Shown here: positions 12,987 through 22,899 of the stretch, one piece after another | Position numbering within the stretch: the first letter of the stretch is position 1 | How the letters are laid out: each line of letters opens with the position of its first letter | Source: Scytalidium lignicola | Taxonomy: Eukaryota; Ascomycota; Leotiomycetes | Assembly (NCBI GenBank): GCA_002812745.2 | Contig: NCSJ02000308.1 | Span: 1-51,196, forward strand | Direction: 5' to 3' | Length of the DNA: 51,196 nt | The notes under the pieces: generated by a model | What the model was told of the DNA's origin: nothing | The model's database searches: none | Seen by the model: only the letters and a program-made list of their open reading frames with translations | Translations under genes and position numbers: made by a program

Positions 12987-13172
12987 TGTCAAGTTATGAT
13001 TAAGATATAAGATTGATTTATTCTAGTAGAACAAGAAGTACTCTTTAAAGCTATAGTAGCCTAAGATCTAAGGCTATAGAATAAGTTATGTAATACAAGT
13101 GAATAAGCGAACGCCAAGACTGCTAAGCGAAGTTAACGAAGTAATGACTTAAGATATATAATAATCATAACA
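12987..13172 (-). repeat. Gyp-B 5' LTR
   Basis: This is the partner of 6309-6494, followed immediately by the TTATA target duplication. On the minus strand it precedes gag. Confidence 0.92.
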
Positions 13173-13177
13173 TTATA

Positions 13178-13417
13178 TACATAAAACAAATCTCTGATAT
13201 TATTAAAATGTACATAAAAGACTAGAAGTACAATAGAATAATTAATAACTTTGAATATAAGTTAATAATCTTCAAGAACTATTATAAACAAGTAAAATTG
13301 TTAAAAGAATTCTATATTAAAGTANTTTTTTATTATACTAACAAAGTTAATAAAAGGTTATTTTATTATTAATAACCTTATTAAACGTATATTTAAAAAA
13401 GTATATATTTACTTATA
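13178..13417 (+). pseudogene. gag: Cop-X copy 1 gag, middle segment
   Basis: After the Gyp-B target duplication the sequence aligns with copy 3 (42700-42783 continued at 51065-51196) and with the reverse complement of copy 2 near 27560-27760. In copy 2 the same region keeps an open frame with VELLEEFYIKVFLI and NNLVKHIFEEVYTYL, which resembles the Gag of fungal retroelements that have a ...TFEEV-Y-LR-S... motif. Here it is broken by stops and an N. It is cut after 13417 by the TAA-tailed insert. Confidence 0.55.
13403..13417 (+). repeat. Target-site duplication, left copy (15 bases)
   Basis: ATATATTTACTTATA here is repeated exactly at 14314-14328 on the other side of the TAA-tailed insert. 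Copy 2 of Cop-X has a single similar site at this point. Up to three of the leftmost bases could belong to the TAA repeat instead. Confidence 0.75.
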
Positions 13418-14313
13418 AATAAGCAGTAAGGCAACAAGACTCTTGAAGAAAAAAANGAAGACACAAGTAGTAAACGNAAAAAGTAGTTACCTAAAGAAAA
13501 TAATAAATACAAGGCAACATGGTTGTAATAATAGAAAAGCTACTAAGTGATACCAAAAGCAATCAATGTAATTATAACAAGAGATTAAAAGGCAAGATGG
13601 ACTTAGAGCTTTGAAGTTACTAAGTTAGTTAAGTTATATAATTATACAAAAGTTATAAACTTTCTTACTTTTAACAAAAAAGTATTACTCTTACATAGTA
13701 AGTTAAACAAAGTAACTAATTTATTAATTATATAAATTTATACTAGTAAAATTAAATTATAAATATTTGTTTAAATGTTATATACTTAATATAAACATAT
13801 TATTATATAATTATAAACTTATAAAAGAAATAACTTATTATCTAATCATTAACTGTTTAAACTTAAAATGAATAAGAAAGAACCTTAAAACAAGAGTTTA
13901 CATAATAAGAAACTTAAGAGAAATATTAAGAAGTTATTAAGGATGTAAACAAATTACTAATTAAGTATTAATTATAAGAAGGTTATAAGAGTATAAATTA
14001 ATAATATAATTAAGGATTTAAGAGTAAAACAAGATAATAACAAAGTAATAATGTCTTAGAGAATTAAGCTACTAATTACTAACTTAATAATATAATAAAA
14101 CTCTCCTTAACCAAGTTAATAAGCTAAGTACTAGACAAGAGGATAATAAAGACAAGGTAAGGTAATTGTACTTAAATAGATAAAGAACAGTATAAAGGTT
14201 TTCACCTAACCAAGGAATTAATACAGTTTCCTGTATAACAATGTAGTTATCCTATATACCCTTAAGATAACCTTATAACTTACAGTATAAGAATAATAAT
14301 AATAATAATAATA
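13418..14313 (+). mobile_element. 896-base non-LTR-type insert with TAA-repeat tail
   Basis: Comparison with Cop-X copy 2 shows extra DNA exactly between two copies of a 15-base direct repeat. The insert ends in about eight AAT/TAA units. A long variable duplication plus a simple 3' tail and no terminal repeats is the signature of target-primed reverse transcription (LINE or SINE). Reading the plus strand I see scattered basic patches but no RT, endonuclease or RNase H motif. It could be a 5'-truncated LINE 3' end or a non-autonomous relative. I saw no clear similarity to the LINE at 15710-17724. Confidence 0.7.
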
Positions 14314-14315
14314 AT
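14291..14315 (+). repeat. (AAT)n tail
   Basis: About eight AAT units in a row lie at the 3' end of the insert, directly before the target duplication. They are interpreted as its reverse-transcribed tail. Confidence 0.8.
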
Positions 14316-14328
14316 ATATTTACTTATA

Positions 14329-15709
14329 TAACTTTTACAAAAAANCTTATATATTATTGTTAAATTCATATTAAATAAGAAAATATAATGTTAACCTTGA
14401 TTATAATTTGAAACTCTAAGAAAACAATGTTTAAGAATGTATAATTGCTTATTAACAAACTTTAAGAACTTTAATATAACTTTTAATTAGTTTTACAAAA
14501 CGATTAATATTTTTTNATAAGAAGTTAATTATTATTTGTTAAAAATCTCTAATGTATAAATATACTATTTCAAACTTATTAAAAAACTTAAGACAACTTA
14601 TTAATAAACTTCATTTGTTCATCATGTTGTATAAAAAGGAAAAGAAGTAAAAATACAATAGTAAAACTTATTTTACAAACTGTTATTATTATACTAATTA
14701 TAATACAAGTTAATAATTTAATTTACAAAGCTTTAAGTACATTACTTTATACTCTTAGATGTAAAGAAAATGCTTTATATGTAAAAGAAAAAAAGTATTA
14801 ATCTTAAAAACACTTCTAAGAAGAGTAAAATACAGAGAAAACATGTTTTAAAGCTAAAAATATAAGTAAATTTAGCTTTAACATTTATAGTTCTGAATAA
14901 TATTTTAACAAACAGTTTAAACAATACATTACTAATTATAAAGGAAATAATTTTAAAGAAAACAAGTTAAGCTTTACTTTTAAGACTTTATTTACTCATA
15001 ATAACTTAAAAACAAAATTTGAAGAACTTGACTAGTTTAAAACTATATTCTTTATTACAATTATATTCTTTACTTTATGTAAAAGTCTTTTAATAGAATT
15101 AACTATACTAATTATTATAAAACTAGTTAATAATACTTTCTTATATTAATTAACGACTAAAGTACTAATAATTAAGAATTACTCTTAAAAACCTGACTTA
15201 AAAACTTTTATAATAATTATAACAGAAGTGTACAGTATAAAAAGCTTAACAAAGTATAATTTAAAATAATTTTATAAAATCTTAATTAATATACAAGTTG
15301 TAAAGCATTTTATAACTGGTTATAATCAATTTGAAGTTTTATAATGAGTAGATTAAACTATAACATTAAATATTACAATTAAAAGTATAATAATAATATA
15401 ATTTAAGATTAAAAGTACAACTTTAATAAGTTTTATATTAATGAATATGTTAATTAGACAAATTAAATTTTATATAATTAAATCAATTACATTTTTCTTA
15501 TTATGCTTAACAGATATAAACTAATTAAACATGTATTTTAACAACTTTACAAATTTACTTATTACTTTATAAAGAAATATTCTAATTATACAATGATTTA
15601 ATTATAACTTTCTACTTTAAAATATATCTTTATACATTTTNCGTTTTTGATTTACTAAAGGAAAACTCTTGTTTCTTGACTAATGTAAAATTATAATACT
15701 TATACAACA
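14329..15709 (+). pseudogene. Cop-X copy 1 gag C-terminus and protease
   Basis: The segment resumes the alignment with copy 2. At about 14770-14840 it reads CFICKRKKVL followed by basic residues, the remains of a CCHC nucleocapsid knuckle of the C-x2-C type found in fungal copia-like Gag. At 15300-15620 it aligns with the protease region of copy 2 and ends in CFLTNVKL near 15690, the entry to the GAG-pre-integrase domain. Alignment with copy 2 stops about 15705-15715, where the LINE begins. Frames are interrupted throughout by TAA, TAG and N. Confidence 0.6.
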
Positions 15710-15899
15710 TATAAACTTTATAATTATAAGCTTTTAAAGATATTGTTATGAACTGGAATAATTAAACCTTAACATTACGTTAATATTAAAGCTTAATTCA
15801 ATACTAATAGTAGAATTATACTCAGTATGTTAAACATGCTTAACTGTAATGTTATAAGTAAGACATTGGTATAATGTAATTATAAGACATGATAATAGT

Positions 15900-17040
15900 A
15901 TCACAAGCCTTAATTATCAATAGAAGAATTAATAATACTAGAGTTATAAAGATAAGGAATACAATTAAAGAAGGATGACAAAGTAAGAGTTAAGCAATAA
16001 CAAATATAAGGATTTATTATAATTCAACTGGCTGGTTGAGAAGAGAAACATGTATAAAATGCTTTAGTTAGTAGAAAAAAGTTTTACACTTTAAATTTGA
16101 ACACAAAGTAATTGTAAAACAATCTAACAACGATAATAACATATTAATTACTTGCAAAGACTTAAAAGAAGTACTTGTAGAAGTTATTCAACCTTAAGAG
16201 TATATATAAGCTTAGATAACAACCCTCTTAACAACAATAATACAGTTTAATAATGAGTACACAAAGAATACATAACAAAGGACTTGTAAATTACTAACAA
16301 AAAGAGATTGTAAAATCATCACATATACTTCAAGTATACTATCAAAGCTTAAGAATTATAACTTATAAGACATAATAACAATAATTAATATAATTATATT
16401 CTTACAAGGTAGTATATGTGTAATAAGATAATTACTTAACAACAACATAGTAATAATCTTTGAAGATAATTAAAAAGAATAGTATTTGCTTAACATATAA
16501 TAAGTTTAAAAGGTATTTGAAGAAGAAGTATAAATTATTAATAATAAAGTTGTTGTATACACTAAGGATATATTCAATTACTTGTTAGTTGAATATAACA
16601 AAGCCTTAATTAAAGAAGTACTAGAAAAAGAGAATAAAATAATAGTACTTTAAGTTAAAGCTTATTAAGTTTACAAAGGAGGTTAACAATAGAAAGGCTG
16701 TTTATATATTGAACTAACAATTATAAGAGATGTATATAGGCTTATAGACCAAGGTTTATACTAAGAAGGTTAAGTATTCTACTATAAGTTATTTAAGAAC
16801 AAGTTATAATTAAAGTAATGTTTCAAATATTAAGCTTGAGGATATTATATATAGTATTATAAGGCAAAGAAGTAGTATACTTGTTGTGTAAGAGTAGTAT
16901 ATGAAGGAGGAGAAGAAGAATGTTTAACAAACTTAAGAGAAATTGTGCTTAAGTATTATAGTTATGATGAAGAATATATAATATTTAATCAAAGTTGTTC
17001 AATAATAAAAGAGTATTAAAATTAAGCAAAAAANGGTATA
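15900..17040 (+). pseudogene. LINE ORF1 (nucleic-acid-binding protein) pseudogene
   Basis: At about 16810-17010 the frame reads, through decayed codons, QCFKCQAYGHYIQYCKAKK, then a short spacer, then KYYSYDEEYIIFNQSCSIIKE. These correspond to the C-x2-C-x4-H-x4-C knuckle and following Cys/His cluster seen in ORF1 of fungal and plant LINEs (consensus ...RCPVR.. or ...SCPV...). The protein would bind the LINE RNA in the ribonucleoprotein. The upstream part, 15900-16800, is rich in Lys, Asn and Glu without a recognisable domain. The start codon is uncertain. Confidence 0.6.
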
Positions 17041-17099
17041 TAAAAACAGAGTAATAAAATTAGCTAGATTAAATAACATAATTTATATTATAACTTAAC

Positions 17100-17724
17100 T
17101 TAATACAGTTAAGCTAATAGAAAGTAGTAAAGAAGAAGGATAGTAGATAATATCTAGAAGAAAAANGACTTAGAACTTAAGTAAACTTATAAAGTAAACT
17201 TACAAGTCTAAGTATTATAAGAAGAATAAATAAAAATACCTTAAACAAATTTTTAAGTTAATATAATAATTTTACATCTAGTTAACTATTATCTAGCTTA
17301 TTATTAAGCTTTATAACTAGTTAAAGTGATGAAGATCTAATAAACTAGTAATAACAAACTAATTAACAAAGTAATATAGTAATAAACATAATTATAATAT
17401 AATTATGATTATAGTCTTATATTAAAACTAAAATAAAAAAACATGAATATATAATAAAAGTACTAAAGAACAACAACAAGTATAATATGTTAATAATCTA
17501 AGAATTGTAAGTAAACAAACAGACTAAAGATATATACTGTTCAAATAATAAGAATTACTAAAGAATATAAAGTAACAAGAGAATAATTATATATATATAC
17601 AAATATTATGAATTAACTACATAATCATATAAAGTAAAAGAGGATTAAGTAAAAGTAGTATTTATAATTGAAAACATAATGGTTTACTCAATATACTTAA
17701 CTAAATATACAACCTTAAATTAAT
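17100..17724 (+). pseudogene. LINE ORF2, N-terminal endonuclease domain, interrupted
   Basis: The plus strand at about 17440-17700 reads YNMLIIQELQVNKQTKDIYC and later DQVKVVFIIENIMVYS (TAA read as Q). This matches the layout YDILAIQEPW...A...H......RA.IYVNK of the LINE endonuclease, with the catalytic Glu in the I-Q-E motif still encoded. This enzyme nicks the target DNA to prime reverse transcription. The frame stops at 17724, where the Gyp-C LTR begins. The reverse transcriptase half was not found in 24897-25550. Confidence 0.6.
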
Positions 17725-18080
17725 TATTACAAAACTACGCCATCTAGGTCACTGGATAGCCAAGGGTAAGGTAGATGTTCAAGGACAACAGAAATGTATA
17801 ACACACAAACAGGCGACTAAGTCAAGGGTAGGATTTAGTAATGTATTTAGGTTGAACATGAGGAGTCTACTCTCATATTCCTACAGTATGCTTATATAGA
17901 TAATGAAATCCAACTGGACCTCCTAGACTGCACAGGTCTCATAAGTCCATGAACCCCTTAAACCCTTCAGGTCCCCCGGGTCCTAATCATGTCACATGAT
18001 CACTAGGTTCTTTATATATACTCTACTATGTATCAAGCCTCAGGCCTACACTAATCACCTGTTAGGTAAATCCTGTAACA
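17725..18080 (-). repeat. Gyp-C copy 1 3' LTR
   Basis: It pairs with 24536-24896 and with 32360-32702 in inverse orientation. The plus-strand left end reads TATTAC where the partner has TGTTAT, so the terminal TG appears mutated to TA. The right end is GTAACA. This LTR is notably richer in GC than its partner, with an undecayed CCCCCGGG in the middle. Confidence 0.82.
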
Positions 18081-18093
18081 TTATCCCCTTTCT
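18081..18093 (-). promoter_or_regulatory. Gyp-C polypurine tract
   Basis: The minus strand reads AGAAAGGGGATAA directly before the 3' LTR. The second Gyp-C copy keeps AAAGGGGATAA at the same place, and Gyp-D has a similar AGGGGATAA, so the tract is shared between the families. Confidence 0.7.
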
Positions 18094-18284
18094 GCATTAG
18101 CATTGCCCCAACGCTTAACTTATCATCATAAACACTTTCATTGTTTGTTAATCCATCCTTCCTTCTTAACATATCACCAAAACATTCTTATTCTAACAAT
18201 ACTGTTCTAGAAGAGAAAGGAAGATCAAGAAAATATTAAGAAGCATTAGACTTAGGGGATCACATAGCAAAGTACAATACTAAG

Positions 18285-18764
18285 ATGTCTTCTTATGGTT
18301 TTTATGCACAAAACGGTTTGACCTGCTTGATGGTTTCTGAATCCAACCATTATAGTAAGTACGTCTGATAAAGACATAAATACAAGATCAAGGATATTCC
18401 TGTAACTTCCTAGGAGACCCTTGATAAGGAGAAGGCTTGTCTTAAGGCCAAGAAGGAGAAAGCTGCTCAGGCCATAACTGAAAACACAACCTGTCTTACT
18501 CGTCTTCGTAAACAAAAGAAGTTCCTTTACAAGCACACTGGCAAAATGATTTGCCATAGGCTTTCTTCCTTAGACAAGCTGGACACTGTAGAAGAGAAAG
18601 AGAAGCAAGAGAAGCTGTCTGAAAAGTCGTATTCTGCTAACCCAAACAAAGCTTCTTTCTCTATTACTGACCCCTTCTTCTCTAACCTTGCAATTCTATT
18701 GCCTGGAAATCCATTCTAGGATAAGCTTGGTAATATACCTTCAGTAACTCCTCACAACTCATAA
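18285..18764 (+). pseudogene. Antisense accessory gene of Gyp-C: Zn(II)2Cys6-like cluster plus coiled coil
   Basis: An ATG at 18285 opens a 160-codon frame to TAA at 18762-18764, broken only by TGA-TAA (codons 28-29) and two TAGs. It reads opposite to gag-pol and ends tail-to-tail with the pol chromodomain, overlapping it slightly. Residues 4, 7, 14, 23, 26 and 33 are Y, Y, C, Y, Y, Y. RIP turns TGY (Cys) into TAY (Tyr), and the spacing x2, x6, x8, x2, x6 is that of the Gal4-type Zn(II)2Cys6 domain. The next part is a Lys/Glu-rich helix (KACLKAKKEKAAQA, LTRLRKQKKF) that should form a coiled coil, then an acidic, Ser/Pro-containing tail with TDPFFSNLAILLP. A nuclear DNA-binding role is inference. 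It is less decayed than pol around it. Confidence 0.7.
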
Positions 18765-21700
18765 GATTAAAGATAAGTTTTTATCCATTCTCACTTTCTA
18801 AATATCCTATCTATTTAACTAAGTATTATAATTTCTTATAATGTATCTTATGACTGATAATTTTCTTAACCTTATATTCTCTTTTTGGATCAACTTCTTC
18901 TAATATTAATGTTTAAACGTTTTTTAAGTGCTAGTTCAAGAAGTAAAACATNAAAAAACAAAATATATCTTAACTATTGTTAGTAATTTCAATTTATATG
19001 TTAAAAGTCTATAAATTTCTTTGATTTTATATAATCCCATCTTAACCTAGTCTAGTTTATCACTTGGTCTTATTGTTTTGATGTTTCTTCTAAGAAGATA
19101 AACTTTATTCCCTTTTTTGTACATTGGTTCTATTAAATGTCCACAATCATAGTACTTCTTTATTCTTTCCTTAGTATATTAAAGTAAGTTCCTAATCTTT
19201 TCTTGTATTTCTTCTATTTGTTTTGTATAAATCTTTGCTGATTCACTTGTAGATTCCAACTTTAGTCTAATATAGAACCCTTCTAGTTCTCATCTGAAAT
19301 TCATATAAAATAAAGTGATCTTGATTGATTTATATAATATACTATTATACATTATCTCTGTTATTAACAAGTAATTAACTTAATTATCTTGATCATAGTT
19401 AATATAACATCTAAAGTATCCTTCTAACTATCTATTCAAATGTTCTGTTTTCTTATTAGTTTGTAAATACTATACTATTAACAATTTCCTCTTGACTTCT
19501 ATTCTAACTGTTATTGTTTTCTAAAACTTAGATGTAAATCTAATATCTTTATTAAAGATTATTTATTTTGATAATCCTTATTAAGATACTACTCTCCATA
19601 AGAATATATCGGCTATTTCTTCTGTTTCCTAGATCTTCTTGAACAGTTTAAATGTTGTATAATTAGTATAATATTCAGTTATTATAAAGATAAAGTTATA
19701 CTTAACCTTTGTTATATAATCTATAGAAACTAATAATTTCATAATAAAATCTTATTTGATTAACTCTTATAGATTCTTAAGTATTTATATAAAGTATAAT
19801 TGTCCTCAAGGCTTCCTTCTTAGATTCTTAACCTTCTTACAGATTTCATATTCTACAATCACTTTTTTAATTATTAATTATAATTTTATAATAAAATAAT
19901 CCTTATTAATTTGATAATAATATCAAGTTACTCTTATATGTCCATTATATAACAAGTTATACTGTTCTTTGACAAATTCTTCTACTAATTTTGTTAGTAT
20001 ATATAATCTTTTGTTCTTATACTATATATTTTTGATTTTCTCTTACTTACCTTTAGTCATGTTTAACAAAGTATTCTTTTCTTTTTCCTTTCTGGTTATT
20101 TCTTTAATCTAATCAGCTTAATACTTGTCTGTTATTACTATAATAATTATAAGTTACCCTTTATTATATACTAGGAATCCTTCTTTGTCTTCCTTTAATA
20201 TAAGTTCATTTTCTTCNTTTTTCCTTGGCTGAGTACTCAAGTTTCTAACTTAGAACATTTACTCTTTTATTATCTTCTTCTTTAATATAAGTAATCTTGA
20301 AATCATACTCAAATAGTTTTTCTACTTATTATACTTACCTAACATTCAACTGTTTAGTTATCATGAAATATTGAAGATTATAATAATCTGAAAGTATATT
20401 AACTATTTTACTAAATCTAACAACATACACNTTTTTAATACTTTAAAGCTTTTATGATAACTAACATTTCCTTATCTAATGTTTAATAGTTTCTTTTTAC
20501 AACATTTAGCTTTTTTAACCAAAATGCTAATAGTATTTAATAATGTTGTTTACCAATCTGTTATAATTATGATAGTATAACTTTTAATGTTATATTAAAG
20601 GCATTTATTTTAATTCTTATTCCTTTCTTTAGATTAAAGATTTTTAAAAAACTTCCTTTTACAAAAACATCTTTAATACTTTAGAATGCTTCCTTTGTAA
20701 TATTATTCTATTTGTAAGCTTAATCCTTCTTTGTAAGTTTAGTCAATGGTATAAAGATTTTAGAATAGTCTTTTATAAATCTTTAATAATAGTTAGTTAA
20801 CCTTAAGAAGTTTTGTAATTGTTTTACTATCTTAAGTACTTCTTATTCTTTGATTGACTGAATCTTGTTATTAAGAGTTTCAATCCTTTCTCCAGAAATA
20901 CAATATCTTAAGAATTGAATTTATTCCTTATAAAATTTACATTTCACCAGTTTACAACATAATCTTGTTTCTTACAATACTTGTAGAACAAACTTAACAT
21001 ACTCTTTATGTTCCTCAATACTCTTCAAGTATATAATTATATCATCAAGATATATTATCATGAATTTCTCCAGGTATTTCTCTAATATCTAGTCTATCAT
21101 TCTTTGTTATGTTACTAGAGTATTAGTTATACCAAACATTATAATTAACAACTTAAATAATTTATATTTTGTTCAAATAACAACTTTTCATTTGTTACCT
21201 TTTTTTAATCCTAACTAAATTAAATGCTAATCACAAGTCTAGCTTGGTAAATATAACAACTTCTTTTAACTTGTCTATCATTGAATTTATCAATAGTAAG
21301 AAGTATTAGTCTTTCTTAGTTTTACTATTTAAGTGTTTATAATCATTACAAGGTTGTCCTAACAGATTGTCCCCCTTCTTTGTATAATACAATAATGCTC
21401 TGGCTTTGTTATAATCTTCTTTGTACAGACCTCTAAGCATTATCTTTTCAAGTAACCATTTTTTCATTACCTTGTCCTCAACAAGAGTTGTTCAATAAAT
21501 TAGTTTATAAGCTAGTCTAAACCCCTCTTTGAACTTTATCTTATGATCTTATAGTTTATGCTTAGGTAAAGCTAAATCATTAAGTCTTTCTATGAATAGC
21601 TTTAACTATTCATAGTATTCTTCAAAAAATATATTTTTATAGNTTTTATCAACATAAATAACTCTTAAAAACATAATTTCTTCTAAGAAGGTAATTATAC

Positions 21701-22190
21701 TTGTTCTTCAATCAATTATTAGATTATACTTCCTTATCCATTCAATTCCTAATATAACCTGATATGTTCTTAACCTTATAACATTAAAAGATATCTTTTC
21801 TTAGTAACTTCTATTATATCTTATATCCAAGTTCTAAGTTTAAATGTTAATATACTTTTGAACCTTAATACCATTCATTAATAATATTAGATAGTTGTTG
21901 TCCTTAACTCTTGTATTAAGTCCAAGTCATTTCATAACTTGTTCATTGATAAAGTTCCTTTTAACTCCTAAATCAATCAAAGCTTTTATTAGCTTTTTAC
22001 ACAGTATTATATCAATATATAATGAACTTTCACTATTCATAAAGTAAAGATTAATATTTCCAGTATTATCAATTAACATGTCATTACTAATCTCCAAATC
22101 CTCAGCATTTTCCTTTAATTCCTCGAAGAGTATTATTTGTTTTTCAACAAGATTCCTCAGTCTTGATCCATCTAGACTTTTATTGTTCAT
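18720..22190 (-). pseudogene. pol: Gyp-C copy 1 pol (protease-RT-RNase H-integrase-chromodomain) pseudogene
   Basis: Minus-strand landmarks in order: a protease patch open at 22190-21927 containing KALIDLGVKRNFINEQVMK (D-S-G changed to D-L-G); RT near 21250-20900 with IIYLDDIIIYLKSIEEHKEY, its YLDD box intact; integrase at about 19990-19370 with LYNGHIRVT, a VEYEICKKVK zinc part and GLSKxII-RFTSKF; and a chromodomain at 18900-18720 reading EYKVKKIISHKIHYKKL then YLVK-IGYLESENG. Chromodomains bind methylated histone H3 and steer chromovirus integration into heterochromatin. Stops are mostly TAA/TAG at Gln or Trp positions. The protein's end overlaps the antisense gene. Confidence 0.85.
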
Positions 22191-22899
22191 AAATACTTAT
22201 GTATCTTATACTTATTTTACTATTTCATTTCCAAGACATTCTCTTATTTCAATAATAAAAACATTACTTATTATAAGAATTCTTTTTATAGAATTCACAG
22301 GATGTATTACTACTTCTTAGTTAAATTGTTGATTAATTCTTTCCATTAATTCATTCTCCCTTAATAACACAATAGATAATTCTAAAGGTAATAAGTCTTT
22401 TTTTTAGTTCATTAACTATAAGTAATACTTTTATATCTTAATTAGCTAGTTCAACAACAATCTCTACTAATTCCCTTTGTTCTTATTGAGCATAATACTA
22501 TATAACTTCAGGTAATTATTCTATTGATTTTCCTAAACCCCAGATTTCTTTATACTATGNTTTTTACTTCTAACCAGTTTTGTTAATAAGTTATTATTAA
22601 AAGTTCTTCATGTTATACATTATATCTTCTCTACACAACATAGCTTAAACCTTCCTCAATAACCATCTAAACATCCTTGAACATTTAATTAAAGTCATCT
22701 TAAATCTAGGTTCTTTCTATTAGTAAGAGGAATTTATGTGATCTTTTCTTTATGATAATACTTTGAAAGTTAGTCTTATAGACTAGAACAAGATCTTTAA
22801 TATCAAGTTCTTATACCTTGACAATCACTTCCTCTTATCATATAGTTCAGAAAAGCTAGCTTCTGTCTAGGATCTCCTATCCTCTTAGTTCTTACATGC

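Larger units (their letters stand above)
6309..13172 (-). mobile_element. Gyp-B: full-length Ty3/gypsy retrotransposon nested in Cop-X
   Basis: Two 186-base direct repeats (6309-6494 and 12987-13172), starting TGTCA and ending ACA, flank a 6.5-kb interior. The five bases before the first (TTATA, 6304-6308) equal the five after the second (TTATA, 13173-13177), a textbook target duplication. Removing the element rejoins Cop-X in register with copy 3. The minus strand carries gag, a protease of the type reading YLDIRYS, reverse transcriptase and integrase in Ty3/gypsy order, with a purine-rich tract next to the 6309 LTR. It is complete in structure but its genes are wrecked by RIP-type stops. 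Confidence 0.92.
4742..15709 (+). mobile_element. Cop-X copy 1: Ty1/copia retrotransposon split by nested insertions
   Basis: Visible Cop-X segments are 4742-6308, 13178-13417 and 14329 to about 15709; the gaps are Gyp-B and a small TAA-tailed insert. The segments were joined by comparison with copy 2 (25919-29347, minus strand) and copy 3 (41304 onward). The element starts TGTTAGTAGAATAAT, the same start as copy 2. Order is LTR and leader, gag, CCHC knuckle, protease and the beginning of the GAG-pre-integrase domain, the Ty1/copia order. Copy 1 is then cut by the LINE near 15710, so integrase, RT, RNase H and 3' LTR are missing. All frames are heavily degraded. Confidence 0.75.
15710..17724 (+). 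mobile_element. Tad-like LINE (non-LTR retrotransposon), 5' part
   Basis: Cop-X similarity ends near 15710. The plus strand then carries an ORF1 with Cys-rich knuckles and the start of an ORF2 with an apurinic-type endonuclease, the order of Tad1-clade LINEs of fungi. The element is interrupted at 17725 by the Gyp-C LTR inside the endonuclease domain, and its reverse transcriptase was not found on the far side. The start is placed only by loss of Cop-X similarity. Confidence 0.65.

Noticed and set aside
14291..14315. AAT repeat as an ordinary microsatellite.
   Set aside because: It sits exactly between the end of an insert and its 15-base target duplication, so it is better explained as the tail of a non-LTR insertion.
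18252..18557. Minus-strand frame of 101 codons with hydrophobic residues inside Gyp-C.
   Set aside because: It is the complement of the antisense gene 18285-18764, which has the motif spacing, the coiled coil and a homologue in copy 2; the minus frame has neither start context nor domain.
22078..22320. Plus-strand frame of 80 codons over the Gyp-C protease.
   Set aside because: The minus frame 21927-22190 has the protease motif (ALIDLGVKRNFINEQ) and fits the pol order; the plus frame is Ser/Ile-rich shadow.
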